The notes beneath the pieces were generated by a model. That model saw only the letters and a program-made list of their open reading frames with translations. It searched no databases and was not told where the DNA came from. From positions 620,001 through 684,000 of the forward strand of contig WBVU01000009.1 in assembly GCA_009192285.1 (NCBI GenBank): 64,000 nt of DNA, given 5' to 3'. The number at the start of each line of letters is the position of its first letter. Position 1 is the stretch's first letter. Source of the stretch: Morchella semilibera. Taxonomy: Eukaryota > Ascomycota > Pezizomycetes > Pezizales > Morchellaceae. Made by a program: the position numbers and the translations under genes. This document shows, piece by piece, positions 11,772 through 25,540 of this stretch.

Positions 11772-14561
11772 TTCGGAGTTTTGGTTGCGCTCTATCAATT
11801 CGGAAAGCGATCGACGGTGGTGAGTGCATGTTGTCGAGTGACGCAGACAAAAATCCCAAATCTGGATGCCAGGGTTAGGGTTTACAGATATCAAAACTAG
11901 CGATTGGCGAAATACGCCTTTCAATCCCCAAATAACTATTATATGGTCTTAAGCTTCTATGTTGGATTATCGGTCCTAGTATGCTAAAATTCTTATATTG
12001 GTGCGATGAGAATGAAAATATCCCTGATCGTGACTTATAATTACACTTGGAAGGAAGACTGAGATAACAATTCTGGAGGGCTATCCAAAGATCTATTCCC
12101 TAAATGGTTTAACTAACAAGCTTTGACATACACAGCCGCTCCAGAGCACCTCCAGTCATGGTAAGATGGGTGGTATAGAACCGATCAATTAATTGCTATC
12201 GGAGGCCACAGCCTCATACAAACAAATTCAGCAAGATATTTCTCGTAATATCACACATTTATAGATAGTACATACATCCACCTATATTCAAAAAGCACTC
12301 AAATACTACAGTCAGGCATCGGATTAACCAATCAACCCGGGATCGACGTTGTCCCAACAAGTAATGAAAACAACTGAGACAAAACGACTCTCCGAAACAA
12401 TTTTATACTTTCCCGCACTTTCCGCAAGGCCGGCCCGGGGGGGGGGGGCCCGGGGGGGGGGGGGGTTCTCTATGGTCCTGTCCAATCAGTAATTTAGGAG
12501 TCGTTCTCCGTAGAAACAGCCTTGAGCTCGGCCAGGACAAGTTCAAATATCCAGGATTTATTGTTAGGAGAGAATAAAAGCGAACAAAAAGAACCGGCGT
12601 AAATCGAAATAATCTAACTTGGCTCGCGATCATCCCCGTCATTAAAGAGTAATCACTTATTCTGCCTCCGTACATAAGTACGTAAAGTACTCAGGCCTCG
12701 ATGTTCACGAGTTGTTGAGGCGGATGGCAAGGAATAGTTGAACGTCCAATCAAGTACTGTACCAGGAACTCAACAGGATGATTGGCAGTTCCACGAAATT
12801 GGTTTCCGGAACGCGTTGCAGTTGCAGCCCAGTACTTACAGGGCAGAATCCATCCCCTAAAAATCAATCACTTTACTTGCATGTTTAAACGAACACTGGG
12901 ACTGTGCTTTAACGATAGGCTTTTAGTCCGAATCCCCTGACCGGTTATTAGCTATATTGCTAGTTTGAAATGACATAGAGGTGTGGGGTAGTTAGATTAA
13001 ATGTCGAGATATATACAATTGCGACTATAGCTGCAGCTACAGCCGCTGAGCCGCCAACACCAGGGCACCATACATTGGGGGTACTAGGTATGCGCACTGG
13101 CTTGTACATTCAGGCACGCTCACGTGCCAGCTAAGAAATTAAAGCAGGGTTACCACTACATGTAAGTATTATTCATGTAATCCCTTGTTAAGCTGTGTAC
13201 TTCATTTGATTATTATGATTATTAGTGCTCTGGCTGAACATACATCAATAGCTTGATCGAGCCCAAACCCGTGTCTGCCTCATGCAGTACAATACAATCC
13301 CACGCGTTAATAATCAAGAGTCAAACATAGTCCCTCAGACGTCCGTCTGTCACACCCATAATTTTTCCACATCACGATGTTATATACCAAACCCGGCCGG
13401 GCCCTACATACTTACGTACTTTATCACACAAGAGGTATCTTTATATTATCGTCACTATTAATAACCTCGGCTGTCTGTCTGACATATGCACTCTGAAGCC
13501 AGCGCCGCGCTTAATGCATAACTAAAGGATTTACCAGGTTACGCCCTGTGCTCAAAAGGCTTCTTTTCTTGCTGTCTCAGCCATCAATGTCTCCACCCCT
13601 CCTCCCTCCCGGCGTAACGGCCAGTGTCCCTATTGTTGGCTATGTTGGTATTGGTTAATAACCAACTACTGACCAAATTAGGGGGTCTTTAACGAGCCAG
13701 GCCTCTTCTCTAGGAAAAGGGATCCGTCGTTTTCTGTTGATCACGGCATTTAACTCGGTCTAGGCACCTATTCTATAACTCAGGTGTTAAGGGGACTAGA
13801 GTATATGATTAATTACATACGACGTTGATTACCGTTCAAAGTGCTGGCGCTACGTACGATACGATCGATCCGCGCGCCGTTGCGGTACAAGGGCTTCTAA
13901 CAGCAAAACAAAAAAAATACCACCACCAATAGATACAATCAATACACTCTTAACGTTATTGTATCTCCATACAGGACACCCAGGTCTAAGAAATCTCACC
14001 CGACCTAGGCTACTTTTTCTTTCTCCTCCTCACCTACTGGTAGATCCCCCTCTCTCGAAACCCCCCCCCCCCCCCCCCCGCCGAGGTAAGGGGACACACA
14101 CAGCATCCACCCTCCCACATGCAATCTAATCTACTCTCCTGTGTCTCTACATCTCCATGATCACAAGGCGCACCGCTTCTGTAATCGCCGTTCTGCACGG
14201 GACGTTATAAAATAGATAACTGAGTCAATATAAAACTACTTATAAACCGTCATCATTCTAGGCCTCCGACCCCACGACGGAGGTTTTATTTAGTTTTAGA
14301 CTTCCCGCTAGCTGCTGCAGCACATACCCGCGATATCGTACCATGGGTCAGGGAGTGGAAGATCAGTCTATCATTTATACCTGTTCCACCTACAGAGACT
14401 TTTCTTGGTCGATCAAACACCAGTTTAGCTATCAGTACCGGTAGAAACACTCCAGCAATACATTCCGTACATAACTCCCTCTACTGCAGTACAGCAAGAT
14501 CTCCGAGTCATTCTTCCATAATAGAAAAAAAGACTACGGCGCAATAGCTAGATAGCTCATA
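11772..14561. other. Spacer with long G and C runs
   Basis: No gene seen. It holds 12 G at 12437-12448 and 14 G at 12452-12465, separated by CCC. A 19-C run lies at 14061-14079, about 480 bases before the rhodopsin-domain gene. One TACATGTA lies at 13157. Confidence 0.6.
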
Positions 14562-15851
14562 ATGAAGGAGTCTCTCATCGTCTCTCGCATAGCATTCGAT
14601 ATCTTCTCTTGCTTCGCTGTACTAGTCTTCTTCTCCCTACGCCTCTGGCACCAACGCCGTCTCCGCCGCAGAATCGAACGCTCAGACATATGGGCTAACA
14701 CTAGCATTGTCATTAGCACAACTATGTTCGTGACATGGATTGCGCTGTCGACTAAAACACGGCTTGCGCTAATAGCATGGGAGAGGGCTGATGAGCGCAC
14801 TCGTGGGGTTGCTCCGCCGATTACAGAGAAAGGACATTATGTATGTTGTTTTTTCTGTTTTTGACGCTTTAGCTTGGTGGTGGGTCATGAGGTCTGTGAA
14901 GGCTAATATCCATATACGGGGGGCAGCTACATTTTATGGGCGGTTTTGCGTATGTGACGATATTGTGGTTGATAAAGTCCGCATTTCTTGCAACGTATTA
15001 TCGCCTGATTCCGACGCTCAAGACGAGAGTGCGGATGGCTCTGTATTTTACAACGGGGTTTACGGCAATGACTTATGTGTTGAATATGCTCCTACACGGA
15101 CTGTACTGCCTACCAATCCGGACGAATTGTAAGTGGAGTTAAAAGGGCATTGGGTATTTTCTATCTATACTCATATTAACGCCTTATTAGGGACCTCCGG
15201 CCCTCACAACTGCACTACATTCCGCTCCGTCCCCAGTCTTACCGCAAATACGTTCACAAACGTCACAACGGATCTTCTCCGTAAGTAATCCTGGAAAGAA
15301 TAAGGAAGCCACCTGCTAACATCTTATCAGTCCTCACTCTCCCACTATTTATCTTGAAAACCCTCCAACTCCAGCCACGAGAAGGTTTCGCCCTAACCTT
15401 CGTCTTCCTCGTCGGCTTCGCCTCTACAACAGCATCTATCCTTCGCTGGGCATTTATCTACAACGCTTACCGGCAGGAACAGGACGTGGAGGGCGCGATC
15501 TATAAGATTGAGATCATCAAGGTCTGGACAACGGCCGAGATTTCGACCGCAAGCATTGCCTTTTGTTTGCCGGTATTACGGAGCCTTGTGCGGAGCTTTT
15601 GGGTGTGGGAAAAACGCAGAGGAAAAGAAGAGCAGGGGAGGAGGGTCTTTGGTGGCGCTGCACCAATGAGGTGTGGGGATAGTGGGATTGATGCGGCGAC
15701 AGTGGATGAGGAGGCAGAAGGGGAGGCGGTAGAAGCAAATGCGGTGGATATGGAGGAGGGCGTGACCGGCCAGAGGGTAATAGCGCCGGCGCCGGGAGAG
15801 GGGGGTGTGATTACGGAGGCTGTACCTAGAGCGGTGGTTTTAGCGGGGTAA
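14562..15851 (+). CDS. Fungal rhodopsin-domain integral membrane protein
   Basis: Exons 14562-14840, 14927-15128, 15191-15280 and 15331-15851 give about 363 residues. Seven hydrophobic spans are visible. They include AFDIFSCFAVLVFFSLRLW, FAYVTILWLIKSAFLATYY, ALYFTTGFTAMTYVLNMLL, TDLLLLTLPLFILK and FALTFVFLVGFASTTASIL. The order of spans, the conserved W/K in TILWLIKSAFLA, the NW-x-CxT-like loop with cysteine, and the ATDxxLLxLPL-like span match the fungal 'rhodopsin domain-containing' family. That family is not light-sensing opsin, and its function is largely unknown. The C-terminal tail of about 90 residues is acidic and Ala/Glu-rich and probably cytosolic. All intron phases agree. Confidence 0.75.
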
Positions 15852-18800
15852 GCATTAGAACTGGAACCCTTTTTGGGCCTTTCCTTTATTAAACTTGGGT
15901 TTGCTTTGGTTTGTACCTGGTGTTGCAACATTGATGCCCAATGGGAATATGTGGTTGGTTTGGTTTCCCTTTTATCTGTTTTTGTTCTCTCGCCCTAGCA
16001 TCTAAAAGTTCTAGATCAACACTGGACTCTGTTAAGTATCTTTTCCACAAAACCGACTATATTCCAGGCTTGGTCATACTTTATCACTCGGTTTGGAGTG
16101 GTCTGCTATCGACCAACGCACGCACCTGTTTGAAAGGAACCATTTCTCATTACAACCCCAACATCGAGAACCGGCAAACCCTTAAATTACAAATTTGGGA
16201 TGGAAAGCAACCTACTTCTGCCGCAGCTCAATGATGTTGTTGTGGCCCGCTTCTTTAATCGGTTGCAACAATATTTGTCACTATAAGCATAATTCTGCCA
16301 AGAACTTAGTTAGAGTACACCAAGCTATTTACCGACGCAATAGTAGTTATGCCTTTAGCGGAACCATCGCGAATTAGGGAGGGTAGGATTTGAGCTACAA
16401 GTTAAAAGCACATGAGCCCCCTATGATCTAGAACCGCCTCCGAACCCACTTCTGATAGCTGGCCGTCCGAGCCTCTCATTATCTATATTCCGCCTTATAC
16501 TATAAATCTTGACCACCGGCGAGACACCTCAAATTTAGCAATGACTTCTCGAGAAATGTTTCACTATTCCATCACGCCATAAACTCTAGTTCTACCGGCA
16601 ATCCCTCCGCGCCAAGGCCCACCACACGCGCACAGACATCGAGTGAGATCTCATGACGTTACCTCGGAGCAACAGCCTTAAACAACCTGCCAAGGAAGAC
16701 ATGGGGCAGCGCCGCAGATGTCACCACCCGCAGCGCCCATTGCGCCCTTGTTTGGACTTTCTTAGTACTGTACACGGTACTGGGGTAGGGGGACAGAGTA
16801 ATTCCCGGGCGATCATATTGCTCATGGGTTTATGTCTTAATTGGTCCCCCGCGGTCGAAGGTGGGAGGCGAAGCCGAGATTGGCGAGATCGCGGACTCCG
16901 TATGCGGGGTTGAAGAGTTGTATGGCGGGGTATCCGTATGGTGATGGGTGTGTTACAGACCTTCATTGCATTAAAGACTCTAAATCCGCCCAGTAAGGCA
17001 CTCAACGCTCTCGCTGGCCATCAAAGCATCCTGAACAGAGCCTGATTTCTTTCTTTTTGGTGCTAAAGAATGACCCATGTTTATTATTAGCTATCTTTGA
17101 TATCCTTCTATCCGCAACCTACTCCGGTCCACTTATGAGTACTCGCAGTCCTCTACTGTCTTAAATATTGGGAATCAAGTATGACGAGACAGCTAGTAGC
17201 CCATGCACATTGGCGCAGAATGGCAAGGCACAAAGCGCTTCTCTTAGGGGCCTGGATCTTTATTGATGGTATTTTTCTAGGGATAGACCTATCATTAAAC
17301 AACAACAGGGAAGCCCCCAGCTTCGTCTGGTCCATTGTGGTAGTACCCCAGGTAAGGCTGAAATAAGGGTTTCGTTAGTTATACGATGTAGATTTAGGTA
17401 TGTGGGTGAGAAGACTCAAGGATAGCGGATGTATATGTAGATATCAGTTACTTACATAACATGCAATTCGTTATCCACTACAAGGGGATCACGACTCATC
17501 ACTCGCACTAACAAGCACCGTTGTGCCACAATTTCGACTTTGTCCTAGTGTGGCCAGATGATAGGTCAAAAGATACACCCTAAATAGGGACCCAGTGCAT
17601 TTCCTTGAGGATTAAAAAATTATACCCATGTCGTGCAGTAGAGCTGGCGTGGCTCGTGGCCAAAAGAATATCAGTCGTCTTAGATGTATTACCAGTAAAG
17701 AAAAGAAGGAGCATAATAAGTATGTAAGCCGTAGCCAATTGGCCAACCTAACTAAGAAACAGGACAACGAGACAAGGACAGCAAGACCGGACCACGAACC
17801 CTTTACAGGCCATCCCGCCCATGAGTAGCCAACGTCCAATAAGTACGCTCTAGAAGTAGGAGAGATGGGGTTTCAAAATTTGATACCTATCCTGGTGTGG
17901 ATCAGCCCGTTAACTTGTCCCCTACACGAACGCTAACACCCTACTCTGTGTAACTGCCTTACTACTTGACCAATTGAGCGGGCATCCTGTTGGCTACTCA
18001 AGGTCTAATTTTGGCATTCAAACATTGAAGACAGTTTACCCCACGCCCCTTCAACGCCCCCTAAACTTCGGAGGGGTAATTAGGAACTGGGATGAATGAG
18101 TAGTAGAGTAGTAGGTCGAGGGCTAATCCTCCATTCCGCCCTCGTGAGAAAAGTGGCTTTAGTGGGAGTGGAGTAGACATATGTAGTTAGGAGGGCGCAA
18201 TAAGACCTCTCTTGGGCTTAGGTACCATACTCGGGGCTACACGAAGGGCTTTTTATGCGTTAGTCACCATGGTGGGGTGATAGGTAGTAGTAAAGACCTC
18301 ACGTTAGTTCTCTAGCTTGCGTTCCCCGTCTCATTTTGCGGAGGCCGGGAGCTCAAAAGAATTTCATAATTAATGCTCTAAGAATAGTCTGGGGGTTCAA
18401 ACGCTATCTACCGCCCCTCCTTTTCTTACCCTCGTATGTGTACAATGGCTCGCGCTGGTCCGTGAAAGTTATTACTTTAGGGCGGAATGTTCGCCTATCA
18501 TCTTTCCCCCGAAGTAAGAAACTGGGGCGACGTCCCCTCAGGCAAGAAAGAAACGGGTGGGTGGAGTTTTCTAGTCCTCCTTGCGTTTTGGTTTAGGACG
18601 TTGTGCTGTGAAGATATAGCTATAGGGTTAATTTCTCCTGATGGAGGTCTTTCTGGTACTATATCTTCGGCTCTGGGCTTGACATGAAGAAGGTTCTGCA
18701 CTTGATACGGTAGACAGCCTAGGGTGTGTATTGGTGTTAGGCCAGAGATGAAGTAAGCACAGGGCGCAACACCGGGAGGATGAGTTACTTCAGCATTGAA

Positions 18801-19862
18801 GGCTCGGACGGGGTTCCTGGATCAAGGTCTCTTGTGGTGTTTGGGAGGCGACTTCAGGCGGGTTGAAAAATGGAGCGGGTTTAGTGATTTACGTGGCGGA
18901 TGATGTCAAATTATGGCACTTTGGTAATCGGTATGCTAAATTATACGCATGCAGGGCTGAACTTCTGATACTTAAGCTTGTGCCTGGAATTAGGAGTGAA
19001 TAGTTGGATTACGTAGCTAGAGTGCGAAAACGAAGGATGGGTTCAGCTTTCTATGCTACTCGACTCCCCGGGCCGGGCCGCGATCAAGGACCGGGGAACT
19101 ATAATGTTGTTCTCTGTTGTCCCTACAGAAGGGCTTTGTTCCATGTATTATCTTCTGCAGCTGGGGCCAGACTGTTTAATAATATACTTCTCCAGATACG
19201 GGAATAATACTCTCCTACGGGCATGTAAGAATCGAAGTAGTTGATGAGGTCGGAGGCTTTGTTTTGTGGGGCACGCAAGAAACAAAAATTAGAGGCGCTA
19301 GTAAAATGCTTCACCTTTTGATCTACACTTGCACGTGCCCCTTTTCCCAATCGAGACTCGTTTTTCTTCACCACCAATCACTCGTCGGAATTTCTTTTTA
19401 TCCAATGAGATCTGTAACATTTAATCATGCCCATCCATATACATATATTGGCTATTGGCATAACATATTGTAATCGTAATAAACGTGTGACTCCCACCTG
19501 ATAAATATTACTTCTCAATCAACCAAAAGGTATAAAACTACTTAATAATAGCCTCACACCTAGTACCTATGTAGGCCTTGACACCTGTCAGATCTCAACC
19601 GCGCGCTTGAAACCCTCGAAACCTGAGTTAATATCACCGTCTGGAACACAGTTGTCTCTGATGAGGTGATGTTGCCTACAACCACTCTAAACCATAAGGG
19701 GTAATATAAGCGAATAGCCGCGCATTCCCCAGACGAAATATCGGCGAATTACTAACTCCGTGCTCCGCCCCATTCCCCCACCAGCTTCAGGCTCTAAAGC
19801 TACTACGTTTCCTGGGAAAGCTCTCTCTAAATCCCACCGGACCGTGCTAAACCCATTTCCTC
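15852..19862. other. Four-kilobase spacer, no gene recognised
   Basis: Only short open frames without recognisable domains occur. I see no long repeat, and no TACATGTA copy in this stretch. This may be old degraded sequence or simply long intergenic DNA. Confidence 0.5.
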
Positions 19863-21779
19863 ATGTCCCTACCACACACTCGTTTACGGTCGCCGTCGCC
19901 GTCGCCTGCTGCCTCAACCATTCTACCAGCCGATGATACTATCGCGACACCACTGTCACCCGCTGTAAGAGTTGATAATGTCTCAATACAACAGAAGGTG
20001 ATCAGGTGGATCAAAGGACCTGTTCCACCGCAAGATACATCACTCAAGCCGTGGTTCCCCCAGTACCAGGAGATTCCAGTGAAGATTCTGCGGCGCGGGC
20101 CGTTTAAACAGAGGAAGTGGAGGGTGGTGTTGCTGGGTGTGTTTTTGTTTGTGTGGTTGACGACTTTTGTTGCTGTTGTGCACAATTCGAGGTTTCGAAG
20201 CAAGGTTGATGGGATAACGCCGTATATGGCTAGTTGCGCCGACACATTATGGTATTTATTATTTCCCTATATATATGTGCCTCATTAATATTATATCACG
20301 GAATATATGTTTACACATATATGCTTTTTCAGGGCAAAGAATAATGGATGCGGCCCCGATGGGGCCTACTGTGGCCCTTTCCAGAATGCTTCAACTGCAT
20401 TCCGATGCCCAGCGCAGTGCGCCAGGACACACGTACTTAACCCGCGGGTAGTTGGAGACCAAGTGGCTATTTACAACACTTTTGTAATCGGTGGTCCCGT
20501 AAATAATTTGAGTATCTCTGGAGAGGATGTGGAGTCAGTATATCGCTCCGACTCCTTCATCTGCTCATCTGCAATTCATGCCGGAATCATCTCAGACAAA
20601 TATGGTGGATGTGGTGTCTATTCCATGACTGGAGAAAACCACTATTTCCCTAGTTCCAGGAGACATGGAATTAGCTCTCTAGGATTCGACTCTAACTTTC
20701 CGTCCTCCTTCACGTTTCTTACTGGTGTGCCTACTTCACATTGTACCGATCTGCGCTGGCATCTTCTCGCCGTATCACTGGTGTTCACCATCATTCTCTC
20801 TATAACAACCACTTCACCAGTCATTTTCTTTACCCCCGTGTTTTGCGCGGTCTTCTTCCACGTAGCCTTGGCCTCCGACCCAGCAGCCTACCCAAACCCA
20901 TACGAGCTCGTATCACTATCCCTCTCTCGCTTTCTCCCCGCCTGTTTTGTAGCCTACGTTCTCCTCAAGCACGTAATCTCCTACACACTCGCCCTCCCAG
21001 CTGCTGCCAACCTCGAAAAGACCCTCTTCTGGCTCGGCCCCCTTTGGGTCGGCGCCCTCAACAACATTACCATCGACCCGCTCATCCCCATCACCCGACT
21101 CACCTCGCGTGATATCAAGCAGCAACCCGGCGCTATCTCTGCCCTCGTCATTGTGTGCTCCATTGTCACCCTCATCGTGCTCTACCACGCGCACACCCTC
21201 CGCCTCGAAGGCCGCCTCCCCAAGTACCTCGGCCTCTATGCCCTCGTCGGCATTGCCCTTGGTTTCCTATCTGCCATCCCCGGCTCCTCACTACGCATCC
21301 ACCACTACATCATCGGCATCACCCTCCTCCCGGGGACCAAGATGCGGACGCGCGTCTCGCTGGTGTGCTCCGGGCTCCTTGTCGGCCTTTTCATTAACGG
21401 CGTTGCGCGCTGGGGGTTCGCCGGGATCGTGGAGACACCGGAGTCGCTGAGGGGCGACGGGCTCTACTTCTCGACACTGCCCGTGATGGTGGCACCGGAG
21501 GTCCCGGCGGACGGCGCGAATGCGACATTTTCATGGGAGGCAGGAAAAATCAGGGGCTGGGAGGAGGGTGTAAGTGTGCTGGTAAATGATGTAGAGAGGT
21601 TTAGGGTGCCGGGGCTGGTGGGTGAGGTTACATGGAATAGGAGTAGGTATGACGATGAGTGGGATAAGCTGTATGTGAGAATTGGGTATTATGGAAATGG
21701 CGCGGCGGGGGATTATACGTTGGCGGGTGTGCTGGAGGCGAACGCGACCTGGATTGAGCCTAGGAGTGGGAGGTCTTAA
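19863..21779 (+). CDS. LCCL domain multispan membrane protein
   Basis: Exons 19863-20251 and 20333-21779 give about 611 residues. A Pro/Ser-rich cytosolic head is followed by one span at about residues 88-107 (VVLLGVFLFVWLTTFVAVV). An extracytosolic LCCL domain follows at about 131-270, with CGPDGAYCGPF, FRCPAQC, VVGDQ, YRSDSFICSSAIHAG, GGCGVYS and a GISSLGFDSNFP end. About eight further spans follow (for example WHLLAVSLVFTIILSITTT and GLYALVGIALGFLSAIPG), then a luminal C-terminal tail. This architecture matches the conserved fungal LCCL membrane family, whose role is not established. Codon choice in the second half is strongly GC-ending. A TACATGTA lies 24 bases past the stop. Confidence 0.88.
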
Positions 21780-23601
21780 ATCGCTGCGCGGAAAAAATCG
21801 GGTACATGTAGTTAGGACCTTGATGATTCTCTAGATCTTTTTTTATTTTGTGCCTCTAGAGGTAGACGAGATATCGGTGTGAGAAAAGATAAAATAGTTT
21901 ATGTCCAAGTCTCAAACATCTTCTATTTTGGCTACAGGGCTTTAAAAACTGAGACTCGCAAGCCTTTAGGGGGGTGGGCTTAAATAGGTGGGTCAATGAT
22001 CACCATTACAGGATATTCTTCCGACGTGGCCATAAGACAAGGAGATGGTTGAAATTGGTTTCTCCGCGGCAAGACATGAGTTGGGCAGATGTATATTGCT
22101 ACTTACAGAGTTTATTAATATATATCTCGAATTATACTATTTAGAGGATAGATCGCCCAACCTTGAACCATCTGCGACTCGAGTGTGCAATTAAGAGAAT
22201 TTATGATTGTAGATACGGCGACCTATTCTATATATAGCCCAGATCATTGAATTGAATTGCCATCGAGAGATACAAGCCACAAGAGCAGTATTCTTAAGCT
22301 AATTAATCCGCAAGGCATAGTAATAGATAGTATGAGAGGGGAATAAATATATATATATAGTAAAATTGGTTATTGGGTAGGAAAATAAGAAAATGAACTA
22401 GTATGTATGATAAAAAAAAACAAGGAAACTTGATAAAAAAGGACCCAGTGGGAAAAGGTTTGTATATTAACACAAAAGCAAGTGTCTTGACTAGACACAG
22501 CGAATCTTGAGATCTCACTATTGACCATGGGTGAGTAAATATATTGTAGGAGACTTGGTTTATTTCTTGAATACAGGATTTTTGGCATGCCTTGTAGAGC
22601 ATACAAATAATCAGACATACCGTTAAAAAACTTATGTACGTACCAAGGTCCTACAAACAAATGTGGCTGTTTCTTCCCCATGCCTCGGAATTACAAGATC
22701 AATTGCGAGTCTCCATCTTTATCGAGTGATCTCCCATGAAGCAATCTACTACGAAGATGGTACATCGTTCACCTATATTTAAGTTATCTACTTGGCGTTA
22801 GACCTATATAGAATTGAATTTAAATATTTCTTCGCCTGTAAATCGATGGATTGGAGGTCCGTAGATCTCAGTCTTAGAAACAGAAAAAATGCCAGTAATC
22901 AGAGAACACTACTTAGCTATCGCTTAACCAAGGAACGTTTGACGAGTTCTTGGCAAGAGAAAGACCTAGAAGACGGAAAGGGCTGGGGAGAGGCTGATTG
23001 GTTGGTTGATACTTCATACACGCGGCCGGGGAGAGGCCGCAATATTGCGGTGAACTCGAGAGATGATCTCGATCTGCCACGCACCCCTCCACTTTGGCTC
23101 TTTGCATCTAAACCACCTACTTTCCGATCCTTGTGCTCCTACGTTACTTCCTATCACACCCTGCACAACTCACGCCCACGGAAAAAGGGATCAGCCTGTC
23201 TTCGTATTTCGTCTCGTTAGGCTGCGCATATGTGGCATGGAGGTTGGCCTTGGCAAAGCGAGGAATGCTAACTTTGTCTATTCATTGACTGCTAAGGTTC
23301 ATGCTAGGGTTGGGTGTTATAGATTTTCTTTTTTCCCTTGGGCCCAGATCCCGGCGACTGTGTCGAAGCTATCGTATATCGTATGGGTCTGATGCACAGC
23401 ATATGCTCATTTTGCAGCATGTATACAGGAAATACATAGAAGAAACATCATTTCATTCAAGGTCGTGGAATACATATACTAAGGAAACAACAAAGAGAGT
23501 AGGATCTGCACTAGACATATCTCATCATAAAACCCGGCACATACTTATCGGCCAAAACCGGCAACACATGCATCATTAGTCCTTAACCCCCACGTCCCAA
23601 C
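21780..23601. other. Spacer, no gene recognised
   Basis: It contains TACATGTA at 21803, an (AT)n stretch near 22349, and one copy of the recurrent 18-base motif at 22722-22739. A frame of about 140 codons at 22792-23220 (+) has no recognisable domain. Confidence 0.5.
22722..22739 (+). repeat. 18-base recurrent motif, copy 1
   Basis: Reads TCGAGTGATCTCCCATGA. Related copies lie at 28419, 33753, 38411, 56125 (reverse) and 59781. Confidence 0.5.
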
Positions 23602-24356
23602 CTAAACCGCCGTTTCGCTGCTGGCCCTGCTGCCCTTCCAGTACTCTCTCACCTTTTCATCTTCCTCAAATCCCCCAATCTTTCCCTCTGGAACATGCAC
23701 TACCGCTGCTGCCGCTGCTGCCGCTGCTGCCTTCTTTCTCCTCTCATGGACGGCAACTAGAATCGCTAGTAAACCTGTTACAAGGAATAGAATACTAAAA
23801 CATTCATTAGCACCTTCCCAGCCCCGTACCCTTAAGTAAAACCTTACATCTGAATTATTATTAGTGCCCCTATAAGCCTCACCAGGTGTCCATTGAGACT
23901 CTGATGCCCCCTTGCTCCGTGACTGCGTCTAAGCGAGTTAAGATACTTCGCTAACCGATTCGGCCTCCCATCAGTATGGAAGTTATCGCGCAGCAGGCCA
24001 GCGGAAGCAATCCAACCGGCAAGGAGGGCAAGGTCGAGACATGCCGCCGTGATCTGGGCCCAGAACGGGAAGAAAAAGATTGCAAAGATACCGAATAGGG
24101 TGATTGGAATTGCAAAGGCCGACTAAAGACTGTTAATATGAATGGATGTAGATAGGGTATCGTTAAGGTGTCTAACAAAGACTTCTGGGACTAGCACTGG
24201 ATCGGGGAGGAACCGGCCCCGACGTGCAAATTCACGGTGCTCATCGATCATGTAGGAGAGCACTCCGAGAAGAATTATGCTTAGACATAGTTGGAAGAGG
24301 CGGGTACCCCAGGTGAGGGTTTTGAAGAAGCTGGCTTCGGAGGCGGTGATGGCCAT
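23602..24356 (-). CDS. Four-span membrane protein, MARVEL-like
   Basis: Exons 24177-24356, 23848-24122 and 23602-23794 join in phase to about 215 residues. Four hydrophobic spans are seen: LFQLCLSIILLGVLSYMI, FAIPITLFGIFAIFFFPF, ITAACLDLALLAGWIASAGLL, and IILFLVTGLLAILVAV near the C-terminus. The pattern of Asp in span 3, small residues and short loops is that of fungal MARVEL or NCE102-like tetraspan proteins, which sit in plasma-membrane domains. The loop between spans 3 and 4 is long. The tail carries a nine-alanine stretch encoded by a GCAGCAGCG triplet repeat, then an acidic end. Family placement rests on topology and weak resemblance, so it could be another tetraspan family. Confidence 0.65.
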
Positions 24357-25540
24357 GGCTGCGGAAGTGGTAGTTCAGTGAAAGGTTGTGTACTTGGTAC
24401 TTTGAACGGATAGAGTACAGTAATCTTTGGGGTGGATTATATATATAGGCTTCTTTCCTTCCTTATATTTGTGAGGAGTGATATAAGAAAGTGCTAATTT
24501 TAACAAGTACTCTCATGATCTAAAGCTTTGAACCGGCCAAGAAAACTATACGCAGATAACATCGCACGAATCGACTCGGAGTCAAGTGGGCCAGTATAAT
24601 GCACTTCCCCTCATACCCAGCTTACGAATTTCTAGACATGCACCCACCTGTCATTTCAAGTCTGGGCACCAAAGAAGAGACACAAGGCGGAGTAAAACAA
24701 ACCAACAAGCTCAATCATTGACGCACATTCCTAGTAACTCATTCTTAGCGGGCTTACAAACGACATAGAAATAAAGTCACCCTCTGCACTACACCCCTCC
24801 CCGGCACTCTATCGGCCGTCGTTATCGGCCTTAAGGTTGACGTTGGATGCCAAGGGCTTGGCTGGTATTATCTTTACTGGTTTGGGAACATCAAATAATT
24901 GGACACCGAGTAAAATAACCAAACCCCACGGTACAAAAGATATGTAGAAAAGCTTTTAAGGTTACATACGTGATTATTTCATACAGAGTAGCAGTTTACC
25001 CGAGTAAGGCTCGGCGGGCGGCTAGGGTCTTGTTGTGCAACTCCTATGACGAAAGTCAATGATCGTTTTGCGGGAAATACGATAATGGGACATGTCGAAA
25101 TTGGTCGACTTAAGAGGAGATCTATTGGGATTTTTATAGCCAAGGGTTTTCAGCAATGACTCACTATCGACGAATCGCGTGGAGGATCTCTTTCTATGGG
25201 GCTACGAAACATAGTGGGACTGGATGTAAGTGGAAACGACAGGCCTGCATCCTGGTTCCGAACTTCACGTGAAGAGAGATCTTTCCCTGAAAATCGTCGA
25301 ACTCTGCCATTATCACAAAAATGTGCGGTTTGAGGATGCTATCTGGTTAATGCCTTACCCTAATAGAACGGTTGAAAAAAATGCCAAAGTAATAACCCAC
25401 TAGAAAATACATATAAAACCCAATCAATAAGAATAGAAAGTTGTACATCAAACCACTCGGCGAGCCCAATAGAAATGAGACAAGCCCGATACCCATTAAC
25501 ATCACCACCATCACCACTATCGTGTCCTGATCTCCATCGA
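24357..25540. other. Spacer, no gene recognised
   Basis: A TATATATA stretch at about 24440-24447 may belong to the promoter of the minus-strand gene ending at 24356. Nothing else is supported. Confidence 0.5.

Noticed and set aside
15852-19862. Hidden multi-exon gene in the long spacer
   Set aside because: I looked for frame-consistent blocks joined by splice sites and found none I could defend.
22303-22681. Two overlapping minus-strand frames of about 100 codons
   Set aside because: Composition is AT-driven (Phe, Ile, Tyr) with no conserved motif.
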